Positions 9,275 to 16,485 of a DNA stretch of 64,000 nt are shown here, in pieces. The DNA is from Lacihabitans sp. CCS-44 (lineage in GTDB: Bacteria > Bacteroidota > Bacteroidia > Cytophagales > Spirosomataceae), in contig NZ_RJUE01000061.1 in NCBI RefSeq assembly GCF_024343735.1, forward strand, positions 124,001 to 188,000. The letters run 5' to 3'. A program made the position numbers and the translations under genes. Every line of letters begins with the position of its first letter. The stretch's first letter is position 1. The notes under the pieces are model-generated. The model saw only the letters and a program-made list of their open reading frames with translations, was not told the origin of the DNA and ran no database searches.

Positions 9275-10009
9275 TTATTTTTGAAGAACTATATCATAAA
9301 TACCGTCTTTTCGAATATCTATTTTGGGGAGTTTTTTTCTACTTTCAAAAAACAAATATCCTTTCTGTAAAGTTTTCCAGAAGATGTAGCTTGGACTTTC
9401 TAAATGCTTATTTAATTTATTGTCAGTCATTTCAAAAGGAAAAATATGAACCGCAATTAGTTTTTGACCACCATTTCTAGCTTGAACGGCCAAAGTATAA
9501 ACTTCTTTTATTTTATCATCCGTCAACGGCACGCAGCCTACAGTAACATCCGAGCCATGTATAAATATATCGCTTCCGGGTTTTTCTGTCCCCAATATTT
9601 TGTCTGAAGCATTTGGGTAATTTATGCCTAATGAAAGATAGAAACTACTCAATGGATTAAATCTGTCGATATGATAAAAGCCCTCTGGAACTTGTAAATC
9701 CCCTTCTGTACGTTTTGGTCCAAGTATACCCGATGAACGAGCCACATCATAAGTTTTAAGCAGTTCGAATTTTGATTTTGTATTTTTGCTTATCCAAATT
9801 TCAGTTTTTTGCTCCTCTTTAAAAACTCGGATGAATATCCGGAACTTCTCAGCATCAAAACCTTTATTCTTAATCAAAGTTTCTAAATCTGTCCATTTGG
9901 TGTCGTAAGCATCTTTTACTCTCTCAAATTTGAGCTGTTTTTGTTTGAAAGATTGGGCAGAAGTATTCAAAAGGAGTAAGTTTAGAATTATAATGAATGT
10001 TATTTTCAT
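9275..10009 (-). CDS. L,D-transpeptidase family (YkuD-like) secreted protein
   Basis: The 244-aa product has a short signal peptide (KITFIIILNLLLLNTSA-Q). The catalytic core is visible as IFIHGSD (His151) and VGCVPL (Cys159), the spaced His/Cys pair of YkuD-type L,D-transpeptidases, preceded by a GILGPKRTEGDLQVPEGFYHI stretch typical of the YafK-like subgroup. These enzymes form 3-3 peptidoglycan cross-links or attach or release proteins at meso-diaminopimelate; YafK-like members may instead hydrolyse such links. It lies convergent to the upstream terminator and has no obvious partner. The active-site Cys is confident, the exact reaction is not. Confidence 0.87.
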   Translation of the reverse strand: MKITFIIILNLLLLNTSAQSFKQKQLKFERVKDAYDTKWTDLETLIKNKGFDAEKFRIFIRVFKEEQKTEIWISKNTKSKFELLKTYDVARSSGILGPKRTEGDLQVPEGFYHIDRFNPLSSFYLSLGINYPNASDKILGTEKPGSDIFIHGSDVTVGCVPLTDDKIKEVYTLAVQARNGGQKLIAVHIFPFEMTDNKLNKHLESPSYIFWKTLQKGYLFFESRKKLPKIDIRKDGIYDIVLQK

Positions 10010-10166
10010 TTTGTGCCATTAATTATTGCGAAAATAAGATGAAACAAACTGAATTAGCACAATTTTTGAAAGAAATTCTTCAATATAAATCTTTAGAGAT
10101 ATGTAAAATTTTTCAAAAGTTCTAAATAAGGAAAACTTTTCAAAAGATTTTAACGTTTTAAATATT

Positions 10167-10580
10167 ATGCGTCAAAAAGCAAAAAAAATATTCACAATAT
10201 TTATGGTGCTAACCATTTTGGTTAGTTCTCATGCTTTTGCCTATTATGAGCATATTTGTTTGATAACCAAGCAAAAAACAGTCTCTTTCGAGCCCAAAAC
10301 TTGTACTGGAAAGTCGGTTTTATCAGAAGAAAGCAAAACGCCTCAGCTTAAACGCTCCTCTTGCTGTGAACAAAGCTTCAAGTTGCAAAAAGTTGACAAC
10401 GCTCAACAAAATCACCTTTTCGCTCCGGTTTTTATTGTTTTTGATGACGTTTTTCAAACTCCAAATTTTGTTTTTTCTACGATTGTTCTCAAAAAACAAA
10501 AATCTATTGTTTTTGTTTCTAGCAATTCTTCTCCTCCAAGAAAAAAACTTTTCATTTTAAACGATCAATTTCTGATTTGA
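10167..10580 (+). CDS. HYC_CC_PP family protein
   Basis: The 137-aa exported or membrane-anchored protein shows the three signatures that name the family: EHIC for the HYC motif after the N-terminal hydrophobic segment, a vicinal pair SSCCEQ (Cys66-Cys67), and SSPPRKK near the C-terminus. A second hydrophobic stretch lies around residue 90. The family commonly sits directly upstream of TonB receptors and heavy-metal proteins, as here: the TonB receptor begins 60 bp downstream, followed by an HMA-domain protein. A role in periplasmic metal binding or delivery is inferred from context only. The terminal PP motif falls in the last 15 residues, so the protein appears complete. Confidence 0.8.
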   Translation: MRQKAKKIFTIFMVLTILVSSHAFAYYEHICLITKQKTVSFEPKTCTGKSVLSEESKTPQLKRSSCCEQSFKLQKVDNAQQNHLFAPVFIVFDDVFQTPNFVFSTIVLKKQKSIVFVSSNSSPPRKKLFILNDQFLI

Positions 10581-10640
10581 GATTTAATCTTTTCTTCTTC
10601 TGAAGGAGATTAAACTATTGTTTCATTATACAATCAAATC

Positions 10641-12830
10641 ATGAAAAATATTATCATTTTACTTTTTATATCAGTTTCTGCTTTTTCTCAAGTTATAGAA
10701 GGAAGAGTAATTGACAAGACCCAACAATCGTTACCAGGTGTAATAGTTTTTTGGAAAAATAACCCTAATTCTGCCGTGCTTACCAATGAGTCAGGTGGTT
10801 TTGAAATCAGTAGGCTTTCTGAAGATAAGTTGCTTGTTTTTAAGTTTTTAGGATACAAAACAGATTCTTTGCTTTTGACAAATGACGACTTTGTGACAAA
10901 AGTACTCCAGGAAGACGATCAGGATTTGGATGGAGTTATTGTTAAAGGAAACGCTACAGTTATTGATAGGCTTTCGCCAATTCATACTGAAATTATTACC
11001 ACGAAAACCCTCGCAAAAGCGGCGTGCTGTAACCTCTCCGAGAGCTTTGAAACCAATGCCTCTGTAAGCGTAAGTTATGCGGACGCAGTAACTGGCTCAA
11101 AACAAATTCAACTTTTGGGGCTTTCGGGAACCTATGTGCAAACAAATATAGAAAATATACCCAATATCAGAGGTTTGGCCTCAACTTTTGGATTTAATTA
11201 TGTGCCAGGCACATGGGTACAGTCTATAGATGTCGGCAAGGGAGTAGGTTCAGTAGTGAACGGCTATGAAAACATGATAGGAGCCTTAAATGTAGAATTG
11301 AAGAAACCCGAAGCCTCCGAAAGAATGCTTCTCAATATGTATTTCAATAACTTTGGAAGGTCAGAGGCAAACTTAAATCTCTCAAAAAAAATCAATAAAA
11401 AGTGGGCAGTAGGGCTTTTGAGTCATGGTTCGTTTTTAAAATCGAAAATTGATAATAATGGAGATGGGTTTTTGGATTTGCCCAAATACGATCAGGTAAA
11501 TTTGCTAAACCGCTGGAAATACACGTCGAATAGATTTGTTGCTCAGTTTGGACTTAAGTGTTTGAAAGAGAACAGGATAGGAGGGCAATCGGACTTTGTG
11601 AATAGAGAAGCCACTCCTACATTTTACGGCTTTACCAACAATACTTCAAGGGTAGAGTTTTTCTCAAAAACTGCCATTCTTTTTCCTGAAAAACCTTATA
11701 GAGGTTTGGGATTGATAGTGAATGCATCTTCTCATAATTCGGATTCATATTTTGGTTTTAAACCTTATTTGGCAAATCAGAAAACCATTTATACCAACCT
11801 TATCTATCAGGATATTATTGGAAATACCAATCATAATTACAAGGCCGGTTTGAGTTTTTTAAATGATAATTATGATGAAAATTACGGAGCAATAGTGCTT
11901 CAAAGGAATGAATTGGTGCCTGGTGCTTTTTTTGAATATTCCTTCAATCATTTAGATAGAACGAATTTGCTCATTGGCGTCAGAGAGGACTTTCATAATC
12001 TTTATGGGAATCAGTTTTCGCCAAGACTACATTTCAAACGAGAATTTGGTCAAAATCAAACCCTTAGATTATCGGCTGGACGTGGATTTAGAGTACCTAA
12101 TCCTTTAGCTGAATATTTCGGAAATTTGGTGAGTAGCCGTGCTGTAAGAATTCTTGAGCCACTAAAACCAGAAGTTTCTTGGACGTTTGGGTCGAGTTAT
12201 ATGGTAAACATCAAGAAGTTTAGTATCTCAGGCGAATATTATTTTACGAGTTTCGAAAACCAGATGATAGCCGATTTGGAACATTCGGAATATTTGTATT
12301 TCTATAATTCGGAGGGCAAATCCAATGGACAAAGTGCACTTATTGAGCTGAATTACGGGCCTGTGAAAAACTGGGAGGTAAAACTCGCCTACAGATATGT
12401 TCAAATTCAGCAAACAATGGGCAAGCCACAAGGCGAGAAAGTTGTATTAGACAAGATGTTTTTGCCTAAAGAAAGAATTTTGCTAAATGTTGGTTATGCA
12501 TTTCCTTACGACAAATGGAAAATTGATGGAACGCTCCAATGGAACGGAAAGCGAAGAATAGCTGATATGGAAGCCTCGGCAGATCACGTATCTTATTATG
12601 CTATGCCTTCCAAATTGGCACCAAGTTATGTAAATATCAACGGACAAATATCAAGAAATTTTCCTCGCTTTGAATATTATCTAGGGGGAGAAAACATCAC
12701 GGGTTTTAAACAAAAAGACCCAATTTATAAAGCTCAACATCCTTTTAGCACGCATTTTGATGCAGGAATGGCTTGGGGACCTGTGGTAGGAGCAACTGTT
12801 TACACAGGTTTTAGATATAAATTATTATAA
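10641..12830 (+). CDS. TonB-dependent receptor, probable metal transporter
   Basis: The 729-aa outer-membrane receptor has a signal peptide (MKNIIILLFISVSAFS), a carboxypeptidase-like regulatory domain (about 18-90: IEGRVIDKTQQSLPGVIV, GGFEISRL), a plug domain (about 100-220) and a C-terminal barrel ending in an aromatic-rich strand (VVGATVYTGFRYKLL). The plug contains an unusual Cys pair KAACCNLSESFE (C129-C130) just before the substrate-facing part, and a QLLGLSG motif. Bacteroidota receptors with this Cys pair are typically found next to HYC_CC_PP and HMA proteins and are presumed to take up copper or another thiophilic metal. It lies between those two genes on the same strand with short gaps, so an operon is likely. 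Confidence 0.93.
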   Translation: MKNIIILLFISVSAFSQVIEGRVIDKTQQSLPGVIVFWKNNPNSAVLTNESGGFEISRLSEDKLLVFKFLGYKTDSLLLTNDDFVTKVLQEDDQDLDGVIVKGNATVIDRLSPIHTEIITTKTLAKAACCNLSESFETNASVSVSYADAVTGSKQIQLLGLSGTYVQTNIENIPNIRGLASTFGFNYVPGTWVQSIDVGKGVGSVVNGYENMIGALNVELKKPEASERMLLNMYFNNFGRSEANLNLSKKINKKWAVGLLSHGSFLKSKIDNNGDGFLDLPKYDQVNLLNRWKYTSNRFVAQFGLKCLKENRIGGQSDFVNREATPTFYGFTNNTSRVEFFSKTAILFPEKPYRGLGLIVNASSHNSDSYFGFKPYLANQKTIYTNLIYQDIIGNTNHNYKAGLSFLNDNYDENYGAIVLQRNELVPGAFFEYSFNHLDRTNLLIGVREDFHNLYGNQFSPRLHFKREFGQNQTLRLSAGRGFRVPNPLAEYFGNLVSSRAVRILEPLKPEVSWTFGSSYMVNIKKFSISGEYYFTSFENQMIADLEHSEYLYFYNSEGKSNGQSALIELNYGPVKNWEVKLAYRYVQIQQTMGKPQGEKVVLDKMFLPKERILLNVGYAFPYDKWKIDGTLQWNGKRRIADMEASADHVSYYAMPSKLAPSYVNINGQISRNFPRFEYYLGGENITGFKQKDPIYKAQHPFSTHFDAGMAWGPVVGATVYTGFRYKLL

Positions 12831-12865
12831 AAGAACGCAAAACAATAAATTTAAAAACAAATAAA

Positions 12866-13219
12866 ATGAAAAAAATCGTAGCAGTATTGGTAACTATTCT
12901 AGCCATTAGTTTTGGCTCAAACGCACAAAGTGTAGCTAAAACAGAAGTCGTGAAGTTTAAAACATCTGCCAAATGTGGCATGTGTAAGGCAAGAATCGAA
13001 GGCGATATGGGCAAAACTAAAGGGGTTCAAAAAGTAAAACTTGACTTGAGTGACAAAACGGTGAGCATTGTTTATAACCCAAAAAAGACTAATCCTTCGG
13101 CATTGAAAGCGTCGATTTCGAAAATTGGATACGATGCTGATGAGGTTATTGCCAATCAAAAATCACACGATGCATTGCCTGATTGTTGTCAGAAAGACGC
13201 AGCTGCTCATTTGGATTAA
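12866..13219 (+). CDS. Exported heavy-metal-associated (HMA) domain protein
   Basis: The 117-aa product has a signal peptide (cleavage near SNAQ) and a single HMA fold (about 27-95). The metal site is KCGMCKARIE (Cys37, Cys40), followed by the usual GVQKVKLDLSDKTVSIVYNP and a C-terminal IGYDADE motif. This is the CopZ/mercury-binding type of fold that carries Cu(I) or a similar soft metal. A second Cys pair, PDCCQK (C107-C108), lies in the tail outside the fold, which is unusual. It is 35 bp downstream of the TonB receptor and probably binds the imported metal in the periplasm. Confidence 0.92.
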   Translation: MKKIVAVLVTILAISFGSNAQSVAKTEVVKFKTSAKCGMCKARIEGDMGKTKGVQKVKLDLSDKTVSIVYNPKKTNPSALKASISKIGYDADEVIANQKSHDALPDCCQKDAAAHLD

Positions 13220-13254
13220 TCTCTCAAAAACTGAGGTTTTTTTGCAAACTGTTT

Positions 13255-13262
13255 TAAATTTG
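13255..13262 (+). promoter_or_regulatory. Putative -7 box of osmC (TAAATTTG)
   Basis: Exact TAnnTTTG match 39 bp upstream of the ATG at 13301, in the gap after the HMA gene. It suggests osmC can be transcribed on its own. Confidence 0.35.
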
Positions 13263-13300
13263 TGTTTTAAGGCAGGGTTATTATTAAGTAAAATATTTTT

Positions 13301-13723
13301 ATGAAAGTTGAATTAAATAGGGTAGACGAGGCATTTCACTTCGAAGCTACTGGAGCTTCGGGTATTGCTGTAAATATAGACGCTGGTGAAAATATCGGTG
13401 GCCATAATGCTGGTGCAAGGCCAATGGAATTGTTATTGATGGGTTTGGGAGGTTGCACTTCCATTGATCTTATTTTGATTCTAAAAAAACAAAGACAGCC
13501 TCTGGAAGACCTGAAGCTAGTGATAGAAGGTGAAAGGGTAAAAATTGAAGGGACGGAAATGTCACCTTTCCGCAAAATCAATATCCATTTTGTTTTTAAA
13601 GGCAATTTAGATCAAAATAAGGTAGAAAAAGCTATTGCTCTTTCTATGGAAAAATACTGTTCGGCTACGGCTCAGCTGGCTTGTTCATCAGAAATTACAC
13701 ATTCTTTTGAGATTAACGAATAG
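13301..13723 (+). CDS. OsmC family protein
   Basis: The 140-aa protein matches the OsmC/Ohr fold throughout. The conserved catalytic-type Cys lies in LMGLGGCTSIDLI (about residue 52) and the second in KYCSATAQLA near 117, with the family pattern ARPMELLLMGLGGC and a C-terminal SSEITHSFEI. OsmC members reduce organic hydroperoxides with thiols, and the YhfA subgroup to which this short form seems closest has no fixed substrate. The gene follows the HMA protein and precedes a Cys-rich exported protein, so a link to metal or thiol stress is plausible. Confidence 0.92.
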   Translation: MKVELNRVDEAFHFEATGASGIAVNIDAGENIGGHNAGARPMELLLMGLGGCTSIDLILILKKQRQPLEDLKLVIEGERVKIEGTEMSPFRKINIHFVFKGNLDQNKVEKAIALSMEKYCSATAQLACSSEITHSFEINE

Positions 13724-13776
13724 TTGGCACGGCGTTTGAAATGTATCTAGTATCAATCAAAATAACACTAGGAAGC

Positions 13777-13971
13777 ATGAAAAAGTCAATAGCATTATTC
13801 GCAGTTTTAGTAGGTTTGTCGATGTCGTCTTTTGCGGCCGATTCTCCTTTGAATAGAGAAAGAAAAAAATTAAGAAAGTCGAAGTCATCGGCTTGTTGCA
13901 CCGAAATGGTCAAACAAGAATGTAAAGCAGTTTGTACCAAAGAGGAGCAGAAGTCTTGTATGAAAAAATAA
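13777..13971 (+). CDS. Small exported Cys-rich protein
   Basis: From the ATG at 13777 the product is 64 aa: a signal peptide (MKKSIALFAVLVGLSM, cleavage near SFA-A), a basic stretch (NRERKKLRKSKS), then five cysteines in 23 residues (ACC, EC, VC, SC; C40-C41 adjacent). A longer frame begins at 13741, but its extra 12 residues would block the signal peptide. I know no family. The Cys content, the export signal and the position at the end of a heavy-metal cluster suggest metal binding; this is inference. A strong terminator follows at 14002. Confidence 0.65.
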   Translation: MKKSIALFAVLVGLSMSSFAADSPLNRERKKLRKSKSSACCTEMVKQECKAVCTKEEQKSCMKK

Positions 13972-14001
13972 TATTCATTTAGATTTTTATTGTTAGAAAT
14001 G

Positions 14002-14028
14002 GGCTTCGCTTAGGCGAAGCCTTTTTTT
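14002..14028 (+). terminator. Rho-independent terminator of the metal cluster
   Basis: GGCTTCGC / GCGAAGCC stem with a 4-nt loop followed by T-rich sequence, 30 bp after the small Cys-rich gene and directly before the thyA promoter. Confidence 0.92.
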
Positions 14029-14032
14029 TGTT

Positions 14033-14040
14033 TATTTTTG
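14033..14040 (+). promoter_or_regulatory. Putative thyA -7 box (TATTTTTG)
   Basis: Exact TAnnTTTG match starting 4 bp after the upstream terminator and 24 bp before the thyA ATG. The predicted transcript starts just upstream of the gene. Confidence 0.5.
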
Positions 14041-14064
14041 TGTAGAATTCAGAAAAACTATCCA

Positions 14065-14856
14065 ATGAAGCAATACCAAGACCTACTCAAGCATATTTTA
14101 GATAACGGAACAGAGAAAACAGATCGTACGGGTACGGGTACTATCAGTGTTTTTGGTTATCAAATGAGATTTAATCTCAATGAAGGTTTCCCATTGGTAA
14201 CCACGAAAAAAATCCACTTAAAGTCTGTTATTCATGAGTTGCTTTGGTTTATAAAAGGAGAAACCAACATACAATACTTGAAAGACAATGGAGTGAAAAT
14301 ATGGGACGAATGGGCCAGCGAAAGTGGCGATTTGGGTCCTGTATATGGTAAACAATGGCGTTCATGGGATAGTAAAAATGGTGAAATTGACCAGTTGAAG
14401 GAAGTACTGAAACAACTAAAAAATAGCCCGGATTCAAGAAGAATTATAGTGTCGGCCTGGAATGTTGGTGAACTATCAGAAATGGCTCTCATGCCTTGTC
14501 ATGCTTTTTTTCAGTTCTATGTTGCTGATAATAAGCTTTCTTGCCAATTATACCAACGCAGTGCCGATGTATTTCTTGGCGTGCCATTCAACATTGCCTC
14601 TTATGCATTATTAACTATGATGATTGCCCAAGAATGCGACCTAGGTTTGGGAGATTTTGTTTGGACAGGTGGCGATACACATATCTACTCCAATCACATG
14701 GAGCAAGTAAATCTGCAATTAAGCAGAAATCCAAAAACTCTGCCAATCATGAAACTAAATCCTGAAATTAAATCAGTTTTTGATTTTAAGTATGAAGATT
14801 TTGAATTGCTAAACTACGACCCTTATCCACTTATTAAAGCCCCTGTTGCTGTTTGA
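14065..14856 (+). CDS. thyA: Thymidylate synthase
   Basis: The 263-aa protein is the standard ThyA size. It converts dUMP to dTMP using 5,10-methylenetetrahydrofolate. Visible hallmarks: the N-terminal [12 protein letters not shown] loop that binds phosphate, [11 protein letters not shown], the catalytic Cys145 in [30 protein letters not shown], and a [12 protein letters not shown] block ending in the C-terminal Val. A longer frame (MCRIQKNYP) begins before the predicted transcription start, so the ATG at 14065 is chosen. It is convergent with folK, another folate-pathway gene, with only 1 bp between their stops. Confidence 0.98.
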   Translation: MKQYQDLLKHILDNGTEKTDRTGTGTISVFGYQMRFNLNEGFPLVTTKKIHLKSVIHELLWFIKGETNIQYLKDNGVKIWDEWASESGDLGPVYGKQWRSWDSKNGEIDQLKEVLKQLKNSPDSRRIIVSAWNVGELSEMALMPCHAFFQFYVADNKLSCQLYQRSADVFLGVPFNIASYALLTMMIAQECDLGLGDFVWTGGDTHIYSNHMEQVNLQLSRNPKTLPIMKLNPEIKSVFDFKYEDFELLNYDPYPLIKAPVAV

Positions 14857-14857
14857 T

Positions 14858-15337
14858 TTAAAGTTTTTTTATCCAGCTTTTGTCGATAGACTCAGCTGAG
14901 AGTTGAGCAATGCTTTTCCTTAGTTTTGGGTGAATAAAATTTGGAATGATCTCATTGAGCGGTTCTAAAACAAAATTTCTTTTTTCTAAAAAAAGATGTG
15001 GAATATGTAAGTGATCTGTAGAAATAATTAAATTTTCATAAAGTAGTATATCGATATCTATTATCCGGCTGTCCCACTTCTTTTCTCTGACTCTGCCAAG
15101 CTCTTTTTCTAACTCTAAAACCTTTTCTATCAACTCCAATGGCAATAATTTCGTATGTATTTCAATTGCCATGTTATAATAATTGCCTTGATTTTCGACT
15201 CCCCAAGCTTCGGTTTCGAAAAGACTTGATTTTTTTGAAATTTGCCCAATTTCATTTTCAACCTTTGAAATAGCTAGCTTCAAATTTTCTTCTTTTTGTC
15301 CAAGATTAGAGCCTAATCCTATGTAAGCTTTAAACAT
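14858..15337 (-). CDS. folK: 2-amino-4-hydroxy-6-hydroxymethyldihydropteridine pyrophosphokinase
   Basis: The 159-aa protein is HPPK, which transfers pyrophosphate from ATP to 6-hydroxymethyl-dihydropterin in folate synthesis. It has YIGLGSNLGQKEENL at the N-terminus, FETEAWGVENQGNYYNMAIEI, then LGRVREKKWDSRIIDIDILLYE, which carries the Mg/ATP aspartates (DIDIL), and the PHLFLEKRNFVLEPLNEI loop. Its ATG overlaps the stop of the upstream GGGP synthase gene by one base, so the two are translationally coupled. Confidence 0.96.
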   Translation of the reverse strand: MFKAYIGLGSNLGQKEENLKLAISKVENEIGQISKKSSLFETEAWGVENQGNYYNMAIEIHTKLLPLELIEKVLELEKELGRVREKKWDSRIIDIDILLYENLIISTDHLHIPHLFLEKRNFVLEPLNEIIPNFIHPKLRKSIAQLSAESIDKSWIKKL

Positions 15338-16092
15338 CAGGCTTCGCTTAAATTATAAGATTCTATCAATTGTGATACTTCACTCAAAAAACTTGGATTG
15401 TCTTCTATTGCATTTCCAACTACGATAATATCAGCACCGGCCGCAAGTGCTTTTGACGCTTTTTGAATAGTGTTTATACCACCACCCACTATTAAAGGCA
15501 CTTCAATGTTTTTCTTTACTGTGGATATAATAGCTTCACTAACAGGTATTTGAGCACCTGAGCCGGCATCTAAGTATATTAGGTTTAAACCAAGCATTTC
15601 TCCAGCTATAGCTGTAGCAGCAGCTATGTCTGGCTTGTTGTTTGGTAGTGGAATGGTATTACTTATGTATGAAACTGTGGTAGGTTTTCCACCATCCACC
15701 AGCATGTAGCCTGTAGAAATTTTTTCGAGTTTGCTGCGTTTTAGTATTGGTGCTGATATCACATGCTGCCCAATCAAGAAATCAGAATTTCTTCCTGAAA
15801 TCAATGAAAGTAATAATATTCCATCGGCTAAGTCATTTATATGTAGTCCGTTGCCCGGAAATATGATTTTTGGGATAAAGGTTTTTTCTTTCAATTCTGA
15901 CAAAACAAAGCTCATATTGTCGCTAGAGATTAAGCTTCCACCCACAAAAACATAATCTACAGCAGAACTGTTTATTGAGGCAATTCTATTCTCTAGAATT
16001 TCAGGATTGAGCTTATCGGGGTCTAGCAATACAGCAAAAGCTTTTTTGCCAGATTTACAGTTGGCGTATATGTTATCCTTTAGTTTCTTCAT
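15337..16092 (-). CDS. Geranylgeranylglyceryl/heptaprenylglyceryl phosphate synthase
   Basis: The 251-aa TIM-barrel belongs to the GGGP synthase family (group I, as found in Bacteroidota). It joins a polyprenyl diphosphate to sn-glycerol-1-phosphate with an ether bond, the first committed step of archaeal-type membrane lipids. Visible blocks: AVLLDPDKL (Mg/substrate aspartates), YVFVGGSLISSD, IIFPGNG, YLDAGSGAQIPV, VGGGINTIQKA and VVGNAIEDNP, the last two forming the phosphate-binding cup. Chain length (C20 versus C35) cannot be decided by eye. It lies in a recQ - unknown - this gene - folK operon. A UbiA-type enzyme that could take its product lies 11 kb away. Confidence 0.93.
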   Translation of the reverse strand: MKKLKDNIYANCKSGKKAFAVLLDPDKLNPEILENRIASINSSAVDYVFVGGSLISSDNMSFVLSELKEKTFIPKIIFPGNGLHINDLADGILLLSLISGRNSDFLIGQHVISAPILKRSKLEKISTGYMLVDGGKPTTVSYISNTIPLPNNKPDIAAATAIAGEMLGLNLIYLDAGSGAQIPVSEAIISTVKKNIEVPLIVGGGINTIQKASKALAAGADIIVVGNAIEDNPSFLSEVSQLIESYNLSEA

Positions 16093-16393
16093 TCTGGTTT
16101 AATTGCTCAATCAGCTCTAAGATTTTGTTTTTCGCCAAGGTCAGCAACACCGATGTCACCATGCCGGTAATTGCCGTACCCACAAAAGATGGCTCAGATT
16201 TTTTTCCCGCAGACTCATCCTCGCTATCTTCACTAAAAACTCTGGTTATTGCATAAGCGGCCGCAATAATTCCCCCGACTATTAGCAAGTTTTTGCCTTT
16301 TTCTTTATAATCACCCAGTTGATTTTGAATAGCATCTGAGGCAGATTTTGCAATATTTTCTAATTGACTCTTTTTTTGGTCCCTAATTTCCAT
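16073..16393 (-). CDS. Small membrane protein, unknown function
   Basis: From the ATG at 16393 the product is 106 aa. An N-terminal amphipathic helix (about 5-30, SQLENIAKSASDAIQNQL) precedes a hydrophobic segment (about 36-56, NLLIVGGIIAAAYAITRVF), a short acidic Ser-rich linker (SEDSEDESAG) and a second weaker hydrophobic stretch (GTAITGMVTSVLLTLA), ending in charged LIEQLNQNEETKG. I recognise no family; the layout recalls small envelope or phage-shock-like proteins. It overlaps the GGGP synthase start by 20 bp, implying translational coupling. A longer frame to 16441 exists but its extra residues look like non-coding. Confidence 0.7.
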   Translation of the reverse strand: MEIRDQKKSQLENIAKSASDAIQNQLGDYKEKGKNLLIVGGIIAAAYAITRVFSEDSEDESAGKKSEPSFVGTAITGMVTSVLLTLAKNKILELIEQLNQNEETKG

Positions 16394-16485
16394 GATGATT
16401 CCTTTTGAAAAAACAATGCTAAAATAGTCTTTTTGGTTCAAATTCGGAGGTTTGCAGGATGAAAAATTAATAAACTATGGTCTTT

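Noticed and set aside
10581-10640. Metal-responsive operator in the gap before the TonB receptor
   Set aside because: Only short, imperfect AT-rich palindromes are present (for example AGATT-T-AATCT) and no regulator gene is near, so no site is claimed.
13221-13243. Terminator after the HMA gene
   Set aside because: The stem CTCA/TGAG is only 4 bp; a T-run follows but the structure is too weak to call.
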